A stretch of 35,741 nt of DNA, taken from contig JAHFBZ010000014.1 in assembly GCA_023249725.1 (NCBI GenBank), forward strand, positions 1-35,741, written 5' to 3'. The first letter of the stretch is position 1. Each line of letters begins with the position of its first letter. A program made the translations under genes and the position numbers. This stretch comes from Methanobacteriaceae archaeon. GTDB lineage: Archaea > Methanobacteriota > Methanobacteria > Methanobacteriales > Methanobacteriaceae. Below the pieces are notes generated by a model. The model saw only the letters and a program-made list of their open reading frames with translations, was not told the origin of the DNA and searched no databases. Positions 8,669 through 17,254 of the stretch are shown piece after piece.

Positions 8669-9601
8669 ATGGAAATTTTGACTCCTCAAGATCTAAAAGA
8701 AAAATTCAACGACCCCTGGATAGCTCCTTATCAAAAAGTTCTCACCATGGTTGATCAAGACCAGGTAGAAATTGTAGAATATCATCCCTGTGTATCTGGT
8801 TCGCACTGGATAGTTCACCAATATCAAAGAACCAGTGAATTAATCCTAAAATCATATCGAGACGGGAATAAACACGTTTTTATTACTAAGATAGGGAAAA
8901 CACCTCTGGATTTAAAGGCCAGCATAAATGCTGCAGGAATAGAAGAAGTAGCCGTAGAAGGAAATGAGGTCCGTGTGGTCCATGCGGGACTAGCCGGTGC
9001 GGGAGTAGGGGCTGCTATGTGTCGGGGGATGGCCGAGGGAGTAAAAAGAGTTGAATTATATGATGTAGGTGGTGGGTCAAAGATGGGAAAGGCCGCAGTT
9101 ATCACCCCTAGACTTGAAAAAGTGGTTTTAGGTGTGGATGACACAGATACTAAAGATGAAGGTGCTACTTGGACCATGGCCCATAATATGGCTATGGATT
9201 TAGCCAAACAAGGTTTTCAATATTTAGATCATGTTATTGTACAATTATATCCTCACAATCCCCATAAAACTCAAAACTGTGTTTCTATTGCACTCACCTT
9301 TGCTGTAAAACCTGGTGAAAAAGATAAGTTAGTTAAAAAAGCTCAAGAAATTTTAAAAGAAAAAACATTGTCCGAAAAAACATCAATTGCTGTTTTAGAA
9401 GGTATATCAATTCCTAAAGCTCTAAGAGAATATGCTGAAAGAACTAAAAAATCTATGATAACTGTTGAAGAAGCGGAATCCGTTGCCAAAGAGGTAGGGG
9501 TGGAATTAATTGAAGTTACAGGTTCACATGGAAAAATAGGTGCACTTGCAGCATTAGGATTATATGATGATGTGGATGAAGCCGTGAAAGTCTATTATTA
9601 A
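8669..9601 (+). CDS. Methanogenesis marker protein 11 (TiaS-like nucleotide-binding fold)
   Basis: This is a 310-residue protein of the methanogen-restricted marker 11 family, whose function is unproven. The N-terminal half (1-150) has a Gly-rich stretch (AGLAGAGVGAAMCRGM, about 106-121; GGGSKMGKAAVI, about 134-145). The second half begins with VVLGVDDTDTKDEGATW (about 152-168). Its Asp157/Asp158/Asp160 pattern is that of the TiaS tRNA(Ile2)-agmatidine synthase ATP-binding domain, suggesting it binds or hydrolyses ATP. SGSHGKIGALAALGLYD-like residues close the protein. GAGGT upstream supports the start. It stands alone with its own leader and terminator, so the neighbours say little about its role. 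Confidence 0.8.
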   Translation: MEILTPQDLKEKFNDPWIAPYQKVLTMVDQDQVEIVEYHPCVSGSHWIVHQYQRTSELILKSYRDGNKHVFITKIGKTPLDLKASINAAGIEEVAVEGNEVRVVHAGLAGAGVGAAMCRGMAEGVKRVELYDVGGGSKMGKAAVITPRLEKVVLGVDDTDTKDEGATWTMAHNMAMDLAKQGFQYLDHVIVQLYPHNPHKTQNCVSIALTFAVKPGEKDKLVKKAQEILKEKTLSEKTSIAVLEGISIPKALREYAERTKKSMITVEEAESVAKEVGVELIEVTGSHGKIGALAALGLYDDVDEAVKVYY

Positions 9602-9603
9602 TA

Positions 9604-9638
9604 ATTAATGCTACTATTTAATTATCATTAATTTTTTT
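9604..9638 (+). terminator. Hairpin plus T-run terminator after marker 11 gene
   Basis: ATTAATG (9604-9610) pairs with CATTAAT (9626-9632) and runs into seven T at 9632-9638. It separates two convergent genes. Confidence 0.5.
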
Positions 9639-9719
9639 AATATTTTTATTTTCAAATTGAAATTAAATTAATTTAAAATATCAATGATAAAAAGAGCCAG
9701 CCTAATAAAATTTTAATTT

Positions 9720-11453
9720 TTATTTAAGGGTTCCATTGATATTAAAATTTAAAAATTTACCTACCGATACTGGTGCAAATTTTACATCAGTAGTTATATA
9801 GTCTCCGATTTCAATTTTAATCTCATGAGTTCCCCACTGAACAAAATATTCATTCAAACTACGTTTATCGGTGAATTGAATAGTTTTTACCTTTAAATTA
9901 TTGATATAAATATTGTAAGATCCATTGTCCATTAAACCAGATGTAGTGACCAATTTTTCATTATCCACGTAAATATCAACCTTTCTACCAACTGCTTCAT
10001 TATTTTGAATTATTATTCCTTCCTGAAGTGTAATGTTACTGGCAGCTGATTCCTCAGTAGAAACATTTTTTTGAGCATAAATATTATTAAAAACTTTACG
10101 CAGATTTCCATCCTGTATGGCATCTCCTACATCAATATACAAGCTTTGACGGGCTTGCAAGGGTATCCTAATTATATTATCTTCCCCTGGCCGAGGCTGG
10201 TTCAAAACATACCCCTGCCCAGCAATATAAAGTTTATCCCCATAATTAAGGCCTAAAGTAGCTATAGCTTCTCTAGACATCCGTATACTAATATTTTCAT
10301 TTTCCAAAGCACTATCTACAGTATAAGGGCCACGAACATCAAATGTTCTATTATCAGAAGAATTTTTCCATATAATTAGATTTCCAGAATTTGGTTCTAT
10401 AGAAATTTTACCGTCATCAACATGCACGGCCCCTAATAATGTAGAAAGCATAGCAATCAAAATGATTCCTGACACCAGTATAGGGAAATGCATATATGTA
10501 AAAGATTTTAGTGACTGAGTTCTTCCTTCATGCCGCATCAACATGTGGATAGACCTTTTAATCAGTTTAAAAATGTAATATATTGCCAATACCATGCCCA
10601 ATAGAGATATTATTATCCAGATAGTAGCTGGAATTACTCTAATGAAAAATACTCCAAAAACACCTAAAGATGATAAAGAAAGCCCTAATATCCCCATACG
10701 AATGTATTTTCCCATGGAATCCATCATGGTCACCCGACCATATTCCATAGCCCTATCCACAATAGTTCGCACCACTTCATTGGCCACTACATTGAGATCT
10801 GCCAGATTAGACATCTGATGTTTGATATCACCTATATCAACTTCTTTTATACGAAGACCCTGAACATCTGCATCCAGTACAATTCCCACATCAACCCCAT
10901 AGTCCTCTTCAAATCTTATTTTATTTAGAGCGGTTCTTTTAGCTGCAAATTGTCCACTAAGTGGTTGATCAAACTTTATTTCTGGGAAGAAGAAATTTAA
11001 AAGAGGTTTAGCTGTTAATTCTGTTACCCGCCCACCTTCTCTTTTAAATTTAGTTTTGGTGATATCTGCTTTTCCCTCTAAAATAGGTTTAATCATGTTG
11101 TCAACCTGATTAATAGTTAGATTTTCCAAATCTGCATCTATAAATGCGACAATATCACCATTTGAATGTTTAAAACCCGTTTTAAGAGCTGCACCCTTAC
11201 CCTGGTTGGTAGTATGTCTTATTATACTGGCCCCTGCTATTTTTGCCTTTTCATAAGTATTATCCAAAGACCCATCATCTACAACCAATACTTCCTGAAC
11301 ATATTTACAGGAAAGAGCAGTTTTCACAACATGCGCCACATTTTCTTCTTCATTATATGCAGGTATCACCACAGAAACTCGCAAGTGAGGCCCATTACCA
11401 TTATTCTTTATGGCAGCTAATAGGAAAACGATGATTAGAATCAAGTAGGACAA
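9720..11453 (-). CDS. GpgS-like (GT81/GT2) glycosyltransferase with membrane segments and C-terminal outer domain
   Basis: About 577 residues. One N-terminal membrane helix (3-16) is followed by a GT-A domain (about 25-240) with VSVVIPAYNEEENV, DDGS (59-62) and the metal-binding DAD (106-108). GGRVTELTAKPLLNFFFP, QPLSGQFAAKR and EEDYGVDVGIVLD are signatures I associate with glucosyl-3-phosphoglycerate synthase. Three further helices (about 253-273, 275-297, 321-343) lead to a beta-rich, sequon-containing tail (345-577), presumably outside the cell. Ordinary GpgS lacks such a tail, so the acceptor may be a lipid or surface glycan. I chose TTG 11453 because GAGGTG (11465-11460) precedes it; GTG 11498 has no such site. 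Confidence 0.7.
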   Translation of the reverse strand: MSYLILIIVFLLAAIKNNGNGPHLRVSVVIPAYNEEENVAHVVKTALSCKYVQEVLVVDDGSLDNTYEKAKIAGASIIRHTTNQGKGAALKTGFKHSNGDIVAFIDADLENLTINQVDNMIKPILEGKADITKTKFKREGGRVTELTAKPLLNFFFPEIKFDQPLSGQFAAKRTALNKIRFEEDYGVDVGIVLDADVQGLRIKEVDIGDIKHQMSNLADLNVVANEVVRTIVDRAMEYGRVTMMDSMGKYIRMGILGLSLSSLGVFGVFFIRVIPATIWIIISLLGMVLAIYYIFKLIKRSIHMLMRHEGRTQSLKSFTYMHFPILVSGIILIAMLSTLLGAVHVDDGKISIEPNSGNLIIWKNSSDNRTFDVRGPYTVDSALENENISIRMSREAIATLGLNYGDKLYIAGQGYVLNQPRPGEDNIIRIPLQARQSLYIDVGDAIQDGNLRKVFNNIYAQKNVSTEESAASNITLQEGIIIQNNEAVGRKVDIYVDNEKLVTTSGLMDNGSYNIYINNLKVKTIQFTDKRSLNEYFVQWGTHEIKIEIGDYITTDVKFAPVSVGKFLNFNINGTLK

Positions 11454-11815
11454 ATTTTGCACCTCATCTCTACAATCAAGGCATGTATTTTTTAACACGA
11501 TTTTTGATAGTAGATTTAATTAGTAATTTTAATAATTTATGGATGAATTTATTAGAATTTTTATTATTTTATATTTATTCATTTTAAGTACTATAAAATA
11601 TTTTTAAATTGGATATTAAACAGATTTTATTGAATTAAATTTACAAGAATACTTAAAACAGTATATTGAAAATATATAATAGATTATAATAGATTTATTA
11701 TAATTCTTTTAATAGAGAAGCCTTAAATATATTTAATATATCAATTAATTTAATAATGATTTAATAAGAATTTAATTATTAAATTGTTATTCGACTTACT
11801 TAAATAATTTGTTAC

Positions 11816-11833
11816 CCTATAATAAATTATAGG
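11816..11833. promoter_or_regulatory. 18-bp palindrome, putative operator
   Basis: CCTATAAT and ATTATAGG are exact reverse complements around a 2-base centre, and the element is flanked on both sides by GTTAC. It lies 150 bases before purE and 360 bases before the divergent glycosyltransferase. It looks like a dimer-binding site; the regulator is unknown. Confidence 0.4.
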
Positions 11834-11913
11834 TTACTAATCAGCAAATAGCTAGTATTATCTACTATAATTCAAAAAATTTAACTAATTCAATTTAATT
11901 AAGTCTATAAAAA

Positions 11914-11921
11914 TTTATAAA
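11914..11921 (+). promoter_or_regulatory. Putative TATA box for purE
   Basis: TTTATAAA lies about 65 bases before the purE TTG start, which would give a leader of about 40 bases. Pattern-based only. Confidence 0.3.
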
Positions 11922-11984
11922 TTGCATAGTTAAATTTCAAATCTAATAAATTAAATCTAAAAATCAAAAACAGGTGAAACAAAA

Positions 11985-13010
11985 TTGAAAACTAAAGTTA
12001 TGATATTAATGGGAAGTGCATCTGATTTTAAAATAGCAGAAAAAGCCCTGAATATTTTAGAGCAGTTAGAGATTCCCTATGACATTAGAGTAGCTTCTGC
12101 TCACCGTACCCATGAAAAAGTGAAACAAATCGTACTGGAATCAACTCTTAGAGGAGTTGAAGTATTTATTGGAATTGCAGGACTATCGGCCCACCTTCCA
12201 GGGATGATTGCCGCTAATACTCATCGTCCAGTGGTGGGAGTTCCAGTTGATGTTAAAATAGGTGGTTTAGATGCCCTTTTTGCCTCATCACAAATGCCAT
12301 TTCCAGCCCCAGTAGCTACTGTAGGAATTGATAGGGGAGATAATGGGGCTCTTTTAGCAGCTCAAATTATTGGAATTCATGATGAAGATGTTAGAAAGAG
12401 AGTTTCTGGCCTTAGACAGGGTTTCTATGAGAAAGTTCAAAGGGATGAATACCAGTTATTAAATAACATTGAAGGAAACTATTACACCCCAGTCAATATT
12501 GAAATGCCAGATATTGATAAAGGTTTGTTTCCAGTTTCATCGTCAGAAAATAGTGATACAGACACACCAATGGTTGCCGTAATCCCCGGGAGCTATTCCG
12601 ACATGAAAATTGCCAAGAAAGCTACTATGTTTTTGGAGAGAATGGGAATATCCTACGATATGAACGTCATCTCCCCAGTAAGATATCCTGGTAGATTTGA
12701 AGAGTATATGGAAAGAATGGCTGACGTTAAACTATTTATAGCTATAAGTGGACTTTCCGCACATGTTACTGGTGCAGTAGTGGCCTTAAGCGAAAAACCA
12801 GTTATTGGCGTTCCTTGTCCTATGAGGATGGGTGGGCTAGATGCATTGTTATCTATGGTAAATATGCCACCCGGTGTTCCCGTGGGTACTGTAGGTGTGG
12901 CCAATGGTGGTAATGCTGCAGTTTTAGCTGCTGAGATGCTAGGAATAGGGGATCAAAAACTTGAAAATAGAGTTAAACGCTTGAAAAGTAAGTCATCTGA
13001 CTTTGGGTGA
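11985..13010 (+). CDS. purE: PurE, tandem-domain 5-(carboxyamino)imidazole ribonucleotide mutase/AIR carboxylase
   Basis: The enzyme makes CAIR in purine synthesis. The 341 residues hold two PurE domains. Domain 1 (about 1-165) has GSASD (10-14), SAHR with catalytic His40, and GLSAHLPGMIAA. Domain 2 (about 195-341) keeps GSYSD (202-206) and MPPGVPVGTVGV. However, the SAHR motif is replaced by SPVR (230-233), so Val232 stands where the histidine should be. The second domain therefore looks catalytically dead and probably completes the oligomer. Duplicated PurE is known in Methanobacteriales. The start is TTG, with AGGTGA correctly spaced upstream. Confidence 0.9.
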   Translation: MKTKVMILMGSASDFKIAEKALNILEQLEIPYDIRVASAHRTHEKVKQIVLESTLRGVEVFIGIAGLSAHLPGMIAANTHRPVVGVPVDVKIGGLDALFASSQMPFPAPVATVGIDRGDNGALLAAQIIGIHDEDVRKRVSGLRQGFYEKVQRDEYQLLNNIEGNYYTPVNIEMPDIDKGLFPVSSSENSDTDTPMVAVIPGSYSDMKIAKKATMFLERMGISYDMNVISPVRYPGRFEEYMERMADVKLFIAISGLSAHVTGAVVALSEKPVIGVPCPMRMGGLDALLSMVNMPPGVPVGTVGVANGGNAAVLAAEMLGIGDQKLENRVKRLKSKSSDFG

Positions 13011-13106
13011 TTAATTACTTAAAATAATCTTTTAAATAATATGATAACAGAATTTGAGCTTAATCCGATATATTAAAATTATAAATTCAATAGCTCTGGT
13101 GATCTA

Positions 13107-14387
13107 ATGAAAGAATTTTTAAAAATTATTGAAAAGGATTTTGGAGTAGTAAAAATAGATAATGAAGTTTCTAGCGTATTTGAAGCTGCTAAAATATTAA
13201 GAGAACATCCTAAAGAAGCAGTTATGCTTGAAAATGTAAAAGAATCAGATATTCCGGTCATTTCAGGTATTTGTAACACCAGAGACAAAATTGCTAGGGC
13301 TTTAAATACAGATGTAGCAGGAATCACCCACAGAATCATTCAGGGAATGGAAACTCCAAAAGCAGTACAGAATATTGGAAAAATTTCTGAAAATTATAAT
13401 ACTTCCCCTGCTAATTTAAGAAAATTACCTATAATCACCCATTATCAGCGTGATGGTGGCCCATATATCACTGCAGGTGTTATTTTTGCCCGAGATCCTG
13501 AAAATGGAACTAGGAATGCTTCTATTCACCGGATGCTGGTACTGGATAATAATAATCTCACGGTTAGAATAGTGCCTCGGCATTTATACACCTATCACCA
13601 GCGGGCCGAGGCCTTAGGAAAAGATTTGGACATTGCTATTGCCATTGGGATGAATCCAGCGACTTTACTGGCCACTACTACATCCATACCAATTACTGCT
13701 GATGAAATGGAAGTGGCCAACAGTTTCCACAATGGAAATATGAAACTGGTAAAATGTGAAAATTCTGATTTAGAAGTTCCAGAAGCAGAAATAATATTGG
13801 AAGGAAAACTTTTGGCTAATAAAAGAGCCGATGAAGGACCATTTGTTGATTTAACAGATACTTATGATGTTGTACGGCAGGAACCAGTGATAAAACTTGA
13901 TAAAATGCATATAAAAGATGATGCTATGTATCATGCCATTTTACCAGCTGGATTTGAGCACCGCTTATTACAAGGCCTTCCTCAAGAGCCAAGAATTTAT
14001 AAAGCTGTTCAAAACACAGTTCCCACTGTTCAAAACGTTGTTTTGACTGAAGGAGGTTGTTGTTGGTTGCATGCAGCAGTATCCATACAAAAACAGACCC
14101 CGGGTGATGGTAAAAATGTTATGATGGCCGCGTTAGCAGCACATCCCTCTTTAAAACATGTGGTTGTTGTTGATGAGGATATTGATATTTTTGACCCAGA
14201 GGATTTGGAATATGCTATGGCCGCTCGTGTAAAAGGAGATGATGATATTCTTATTGTTCCTAAAGCCCGTGGTTCTTCTCTGGATCCTGCAGCATTACCT
14301 GATGGAACTACTACCAAAGTGGGAGTGGATGCTACCAAGCCTTTAGATAAGAAAGAGAAGTTTGAAAGGGTTAGTTTATCTGAATAA
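13107..14387 (+). CDS. UbiD-family decarboxylase, probable trans-anhydromevalonate 5-phosphate decarboxylase
   Basis: The 426-residue protein is a UbiD/COG0043 decarboxylase, which uses prenylated FMN. Typical segments are [22 protein letters not shown] (about 112-133), the RMLVLDNNN strand and the [15 protein letters not shown]-like region carrying the acidic active-site residues. Most archaea use a UbiD homologue together with an AcnX-type phosphomevalonate dehydratase in a modified mevalonate pathway. In a methanogen with no aromatic degradation genes nearby, this is the likeliest role. A thiolase/HMG-CoA synthase-type DUF35 gene lies 3 kb away. GGTGAT precedes the ATG. No UbiX partner is in the window. 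Substrate assignment is inference. Confidence 0.8.
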   Translation: MKEFLKIIEKDFGVVKIDNEVSSVFEAAKILREHPKEAVMLENVKESDIPVISGICNTRDKIARALNTDVAGITHRIIQGMETPKAVQNIGKISENYNTSPANLRKLPIITHYQRDGGPYITAGVIFARDPENGTRNASIHRMLVLDNNNLTVRIVPRHLYTYHQRAEALGKDLDIAIAIGMNPATLLATTTSIPITADEMEVANSFHNGNMKLVKCENSDLEVPEAEIILEGKLLANKRADEGPFVDLTDTYDVVRQEPVIKLDKMHIKDDAMYHAILPAGFEHRLLQGLPQEPRIYKAVQNTVPTVQNVVLTEGGCCWLHAAVSIQKQTPGDGKNVMMAALAAHPSLKHVVVVDEDIDIFDPEDLEYAMAARVKGDDDILIVPKARGSSLDPAALPDGTTTKVGVDATKPLDKKEKFERVSLSE

Positions 14388-14444
14388 TTAACTCAAATAT
14401 TATTTTTAAATAAATTATTTTTAAATAAATTTCTAAAAACTTTA

Positions 14445-14452
14445 TTTTTTTT
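14445..14452 (+). terminator. Poly-T terminator after the UbiD-family gene
   Basis: Eight T follow a 15-bp near-tandem repeat (ATTATTTTTAAATAA twice, about 14398-14428) in the convergent gap. Confidence 0.4.
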
Positions 14453-14498
14453 ATTATATTTGTAAATCAATATCCTAAGTAAAATTATATTTTAGAAT

Positions 14499-15509
14499 TT
14501 AAATTTTTATGTTGATTTTTGCTCCACATTCAGAACATTTTTTATTCTCATCAATCTTAATAGGGCCTAATCCATAGCCATTTCTCTCAATCAGTAGTTG
14601 GCCACAATTATAACAATAAGTATTCTCCCCATCCAGGCCAGGAGCATTTCCCACATAAACATTACGCATACCCTCGTCCCGGGCCATTTTTCGGGCATTT
14701 ATCAGGGTTGCTATAGGGGTAGGATTTACATCTTCCATTTTGTAGTTAGGAAAAAACCTTGTAAAGTGCAGGGGAACTTCCACTCCCACTTCTTCCACAA
14801 TGAACTTCACCAGGACCTTTAATTCCTCTTCTGAATCATTATATCCTGGAATTATTAGATTGGTGATTTCAATATGAATTCCCATTTCCTTCATTAAAAT
14901 TATATTTTCTAAAACAGGGCCCAGCCGTGCATTACATATTTCCCGGTAAAACTTATCGGACATTCCTTTTAAATCCACGTTAGCCGCATCCATATAAGGG
15001 CCAATTAATTCCAGAGATTCCTGAGTCATATATCCATTGGTCACATATATTGTCTTTAAATCATTTTTATGGGCCAATTTAGCAGAATCTAGGGTATATT
15101 CCAGCCACATGGTGGGTTCATTGTAGGTCCAGGCAATAGATTTGCACCGATATTCTTGGGCTAGTTTTATAGAAGTTTCTGGGGATATTTCCTGAGTATA
15201 AATACTATCCACTGTGGCCCGGGCAATTCTCCAGTTTTGACATTGCTTACAAGCTAAATTACAGCCAACGGTTCCTAGTGAATAAACCTTTGAGCCCGGA
15301 AGAAAATGAAATAATGGTTTTTTTTCAATGGGATCTACTCCCGAAGAAGAGACTGACCCATAATTAAGATTATATAAATTTCCATTATTATTTTCTCGAG
15401 TTAAACAAAAACCGCGATTTCCATCTAAAATAACGCATTTACGCTGGCATATATTACATTGTGTCTTATTTCCATCTAATTTATCATAAAGTAAAGTTTC
15501 AATTTTCAT
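14499..15509 (-). CDS. amrS: AmmeMemoRadiSam-type radical SAM enzyme (PflA-like)
   Basis: The 336-residue radical SAM protein has the CX3CX2C cluster motif at Cys83, Cys87 and Cys90 (GCNLACKQCQNW). Extra N-terminal cysteines are at 18, 21, 25 and 35 (CNICQRKC), and a C-terminal zinc-ribbon-like tail has two CX2C pairs (CYNC, CSEC). This layout fits the AmrS family (COG1180), long annotated as pyruvate formate-lyase activating enzyme but usually linked to AMMECR1 and Memo proteins; neither partner is here. The reaction is not established. Its ATG shares one base with the thiL stop (TAATG), so the two are cotranscribed and probably coupled. Confidence 0.85.
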   Translation of the reverse strand: MKIETLLYDKLDGNKTQCNICQRKCVILDGNRGFCLTRENNNGNLYNLNYGSVSSSGVDPIEKKPLFHFLPGSKVYSLGTVGCNLACKQCQNWRIARATVDSIYTQEISPETSIKLAQEYRCKSIAWTYNEPTMWLEYTLDSAKLAHKNDLKTIYVTNGYMTQESLELIGPYMDAANVDLKGMSDKFYREICNARLGPVLENIILMKEMGIHIEITNLIIPGYNDSEEELKVLVKFIVEEVGVEVPLHFTRFFPNYKMEDVNPTPIATLINARKMARDEGMRNVYVGNAPGLDGENTYCYNCGQLLIERNGYGLGPIKIDENKKCSECGAKINIKI

Positions 15510-16555
15510 TATTTATCCCCCCCCAAATGCTGATAGCCTCCAGGTGGTAAAATACTTGTTTTTCCATCTTTATTTACTATTTCTACATGAGCAGAATCAG
15601 TAACTTCTCCGATCACGTAAACATCCATTAGATTCTTTAATGCTCCAATCTCATCTTTTTTTACAGTTAAAAGCAGTTCAAAATCTTCCCCATAGTACAA
15701 AGTCATTTTATGGAGTTTTTTTCCAGTAATCTTTCCCACTTCTTCCACTAAGGGGTGAGATGGTATTTTATCATCGTATATTCTAATTCCAATATTATTC
15801 CCTGGTTTTAGCATTTCATGAAGTTCACTGGCGAGGCCATCAGTTATATCTGTGCAGGCAGTTACTATTTTTGATTCCGATGCTATAATTCCCTCTTTAA
15901 TTCTGGCCAGGGGTTCCAGAGCATGATTTACAGCTTTTTCCACAAATTCTCCTTTAAGCAATTCTATTTTTTTGAGAGAATCATTATCATCAGCAAGTAA
16001 AATCTCAAATCCAGCCGCTGCCATTCCCAATGTTCCAGTGACTACAATTAAATTTCCTTTCTGAAGGTTTTTCTTCATTAAAACCTTTTCCTTGTTTACT
16101 TCACCCAGTGCAGTTCCGTTTAAAACTATTTGAGGAGATTCATTGGTGTCTCCTCCAATTAAAGGAGTTTCATAGTAGGTACAGGCATCTAAAATACCTT
16201 CCACCAGTTCATTAAATTGTTCCATTGTCATGTCCCTAGGCAAGCCCATTGATATTAAAATACCTCGGGGATGGGCCCCCATGGCTGCTAGGTCACTGAC
16301 ATTCACGGTGACAATCTTCCAACCCATCTGCCGGTGGGTCATTTGCCGAGGAAAGTGGGTGTTCTGTAGCAACATATCCGATGTGCTGACTAGATATTTA
16401 GAATCAACTTCCATTAGTGCAGCGTCATCTCCTAAACTATCCTTAATCTGGGGATGAGTAGAAAAATAATCTTTCTGAAAAAAGTGGGCCTTCTGTATAA
16501 TATTTTCAATCAGTTTTTTTTCACCCAAATCAGAAATTAAAGGTTTTTTAGACAT
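15509..16555 (-). CDS. thiL: Thiamine-monophosphate kinase
   Basis: The 348-residue ATP-dependent kinase makes thiamine diphosphate from thiamine monophosphate. It has the PurM/ThiL fold: LGDDAALMEVDSKYLVSTSDML (Mg/ATP loop), KIVTVNVSDLAAMGAHPRG, GGDTNES in the middle, and YYGEDFELLLTV near the C-terminus. Length is normal for the family. The gene starts at ATG 16555 with a weak AGGGA upstream, and its TAA overlaps the start of amrS by one base. No other thiamine gene is in the window. Confidence 0.92.
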   Translation of the reverse strand: MSKKPLISDLGEKKLIENIIQKAHFFQKDYFSTHPQIKDSLGDDAALMEVDSKYLVSTSDMLLQNTHFPRQMTHRQMGWKIVTVNVSDLAAMGAHPRGILISMGLPRDMTMEQFNELVEGILDACTYYETPLIGGDTNESPQIVLNGTALGEVNKEKVLMKKNLQKGNLIVVTGTLGMAAAGFEILLADDNDSLKKIELLKGEFVEKAVNHALEPLARIKEGIIASESKIVTACTDITDGLASELHEMLKPGNNIGIRIYDDKIPSHPLVEEVGKITGKKLHKMTLYYGEDFELLLTVKKDEIGALKNLMDVYVIGEVTDSAHVEIVNKDGKTSILPPGGYQHLGGDK

Positions 16556-16804
16556 TGCATTTATTATATTCCCTATTAGAAATATAATTTTTGATTATTA
16601 TTTCTTTTTTAACTAAATTGAAAAAAATATTTCAGTAAAAAGAAATAACATACCAAAAGAGTATTATACTAAAAATGAATCATCTATTGGAATATAAATT
16701 TAAAACAGCACCTATTAATCAGATTATAATATAAAAATAACAAAAAATGGGATATAAATAAAATTTTTTAAGATTAAAATAAAAAATAAAATAATTCAAA
16801 GGAG

Positions 16805-17254
16805 TTATTGTAGGGAATTATTAACCCTATCTTTTAGTATTTCCACTAAACGCGGGTCAGAACCCAATGGTTCGGTATAAATAATTTCTCCATCAAACTT
16901 AATTTCTTCATCTTCTTCATCCTGGTGGCTGTGATCATGTCCATGGCCGTGGCCATGTTCCTGGCCATTATCCAGGCCCAAGATATGTGGAATATCCTGT
17001 TTAGTGTGAACCCCATGGGCTAAAAAGACTGGAGTTACAATAATTTTTTCCACACCTGCTTGAGACAATTCATTTATAGCTGAAGGTATGGATGGCTTAT
17101 TCATATTCATGAATCCAACACCTACGGGATAATCTGACTGTTCCCGATAAATTTTGGCCAGTCCATTGATTACTTCTTCTCCATAGGGTAGTCTACTTCC
17201 GTGTCCCACTAATAATACACCAATTTTACTTTTTGAGCTTGAATTTGAATCCAT
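16805..17254 (-). CDS. cfbA: Sirohydrochlorin nickelo/cobaltochelatase, short CbiX/CfbA type, with His-rich loop
   Basis: The 149-residue single-domain chelatase inserts Ni(II) for coenzyme F430, and can insert Co(II) for cobamides, into sirohydrochlorin. The metal/catalytic histidines are His18 (VGHGSR) and His80 (FLAHGVHTKQDIP). Between them and the C-terminal strand lies an insertion, EHGHGHGHDHSH (99-110), followed by an acidic run (112-117), a likely metal-binding or storage loop. The start is inside the upstream DUF35 gene (29-base overlap) and is supported by GGTGAT six bases before the ATG, so translation is probably coupled. Related genes cobJ, cbiG and cbiB lie elsewhere in the window. 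Confidence 0.9.
   Translation of the reverse strand: MDSNSSSKSKIGVLLVGHGSRLPYGEEVINGLAKIYREQSDYPVGVGFMNMNKPSIPSAINELSQAGVEKIIVTPVFLAHGVHTKQDIPHILGLDNGQEHGHGHGHDHSHQDEEDEEIKFDGEIIYTEPLGSDPRLVEILKDRVNNSLQ

Larger units (their letters stand above)
11454..11984. other. Divergent intergenic region between the glycosyltransferase and purE
   Basis: Very AT-rich; it contains a perfect-armed palindrome (11816-11833) and a TATA-like box for purE (11914-11921). No gene or structured RNA recognised. Confidence 0.5.
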
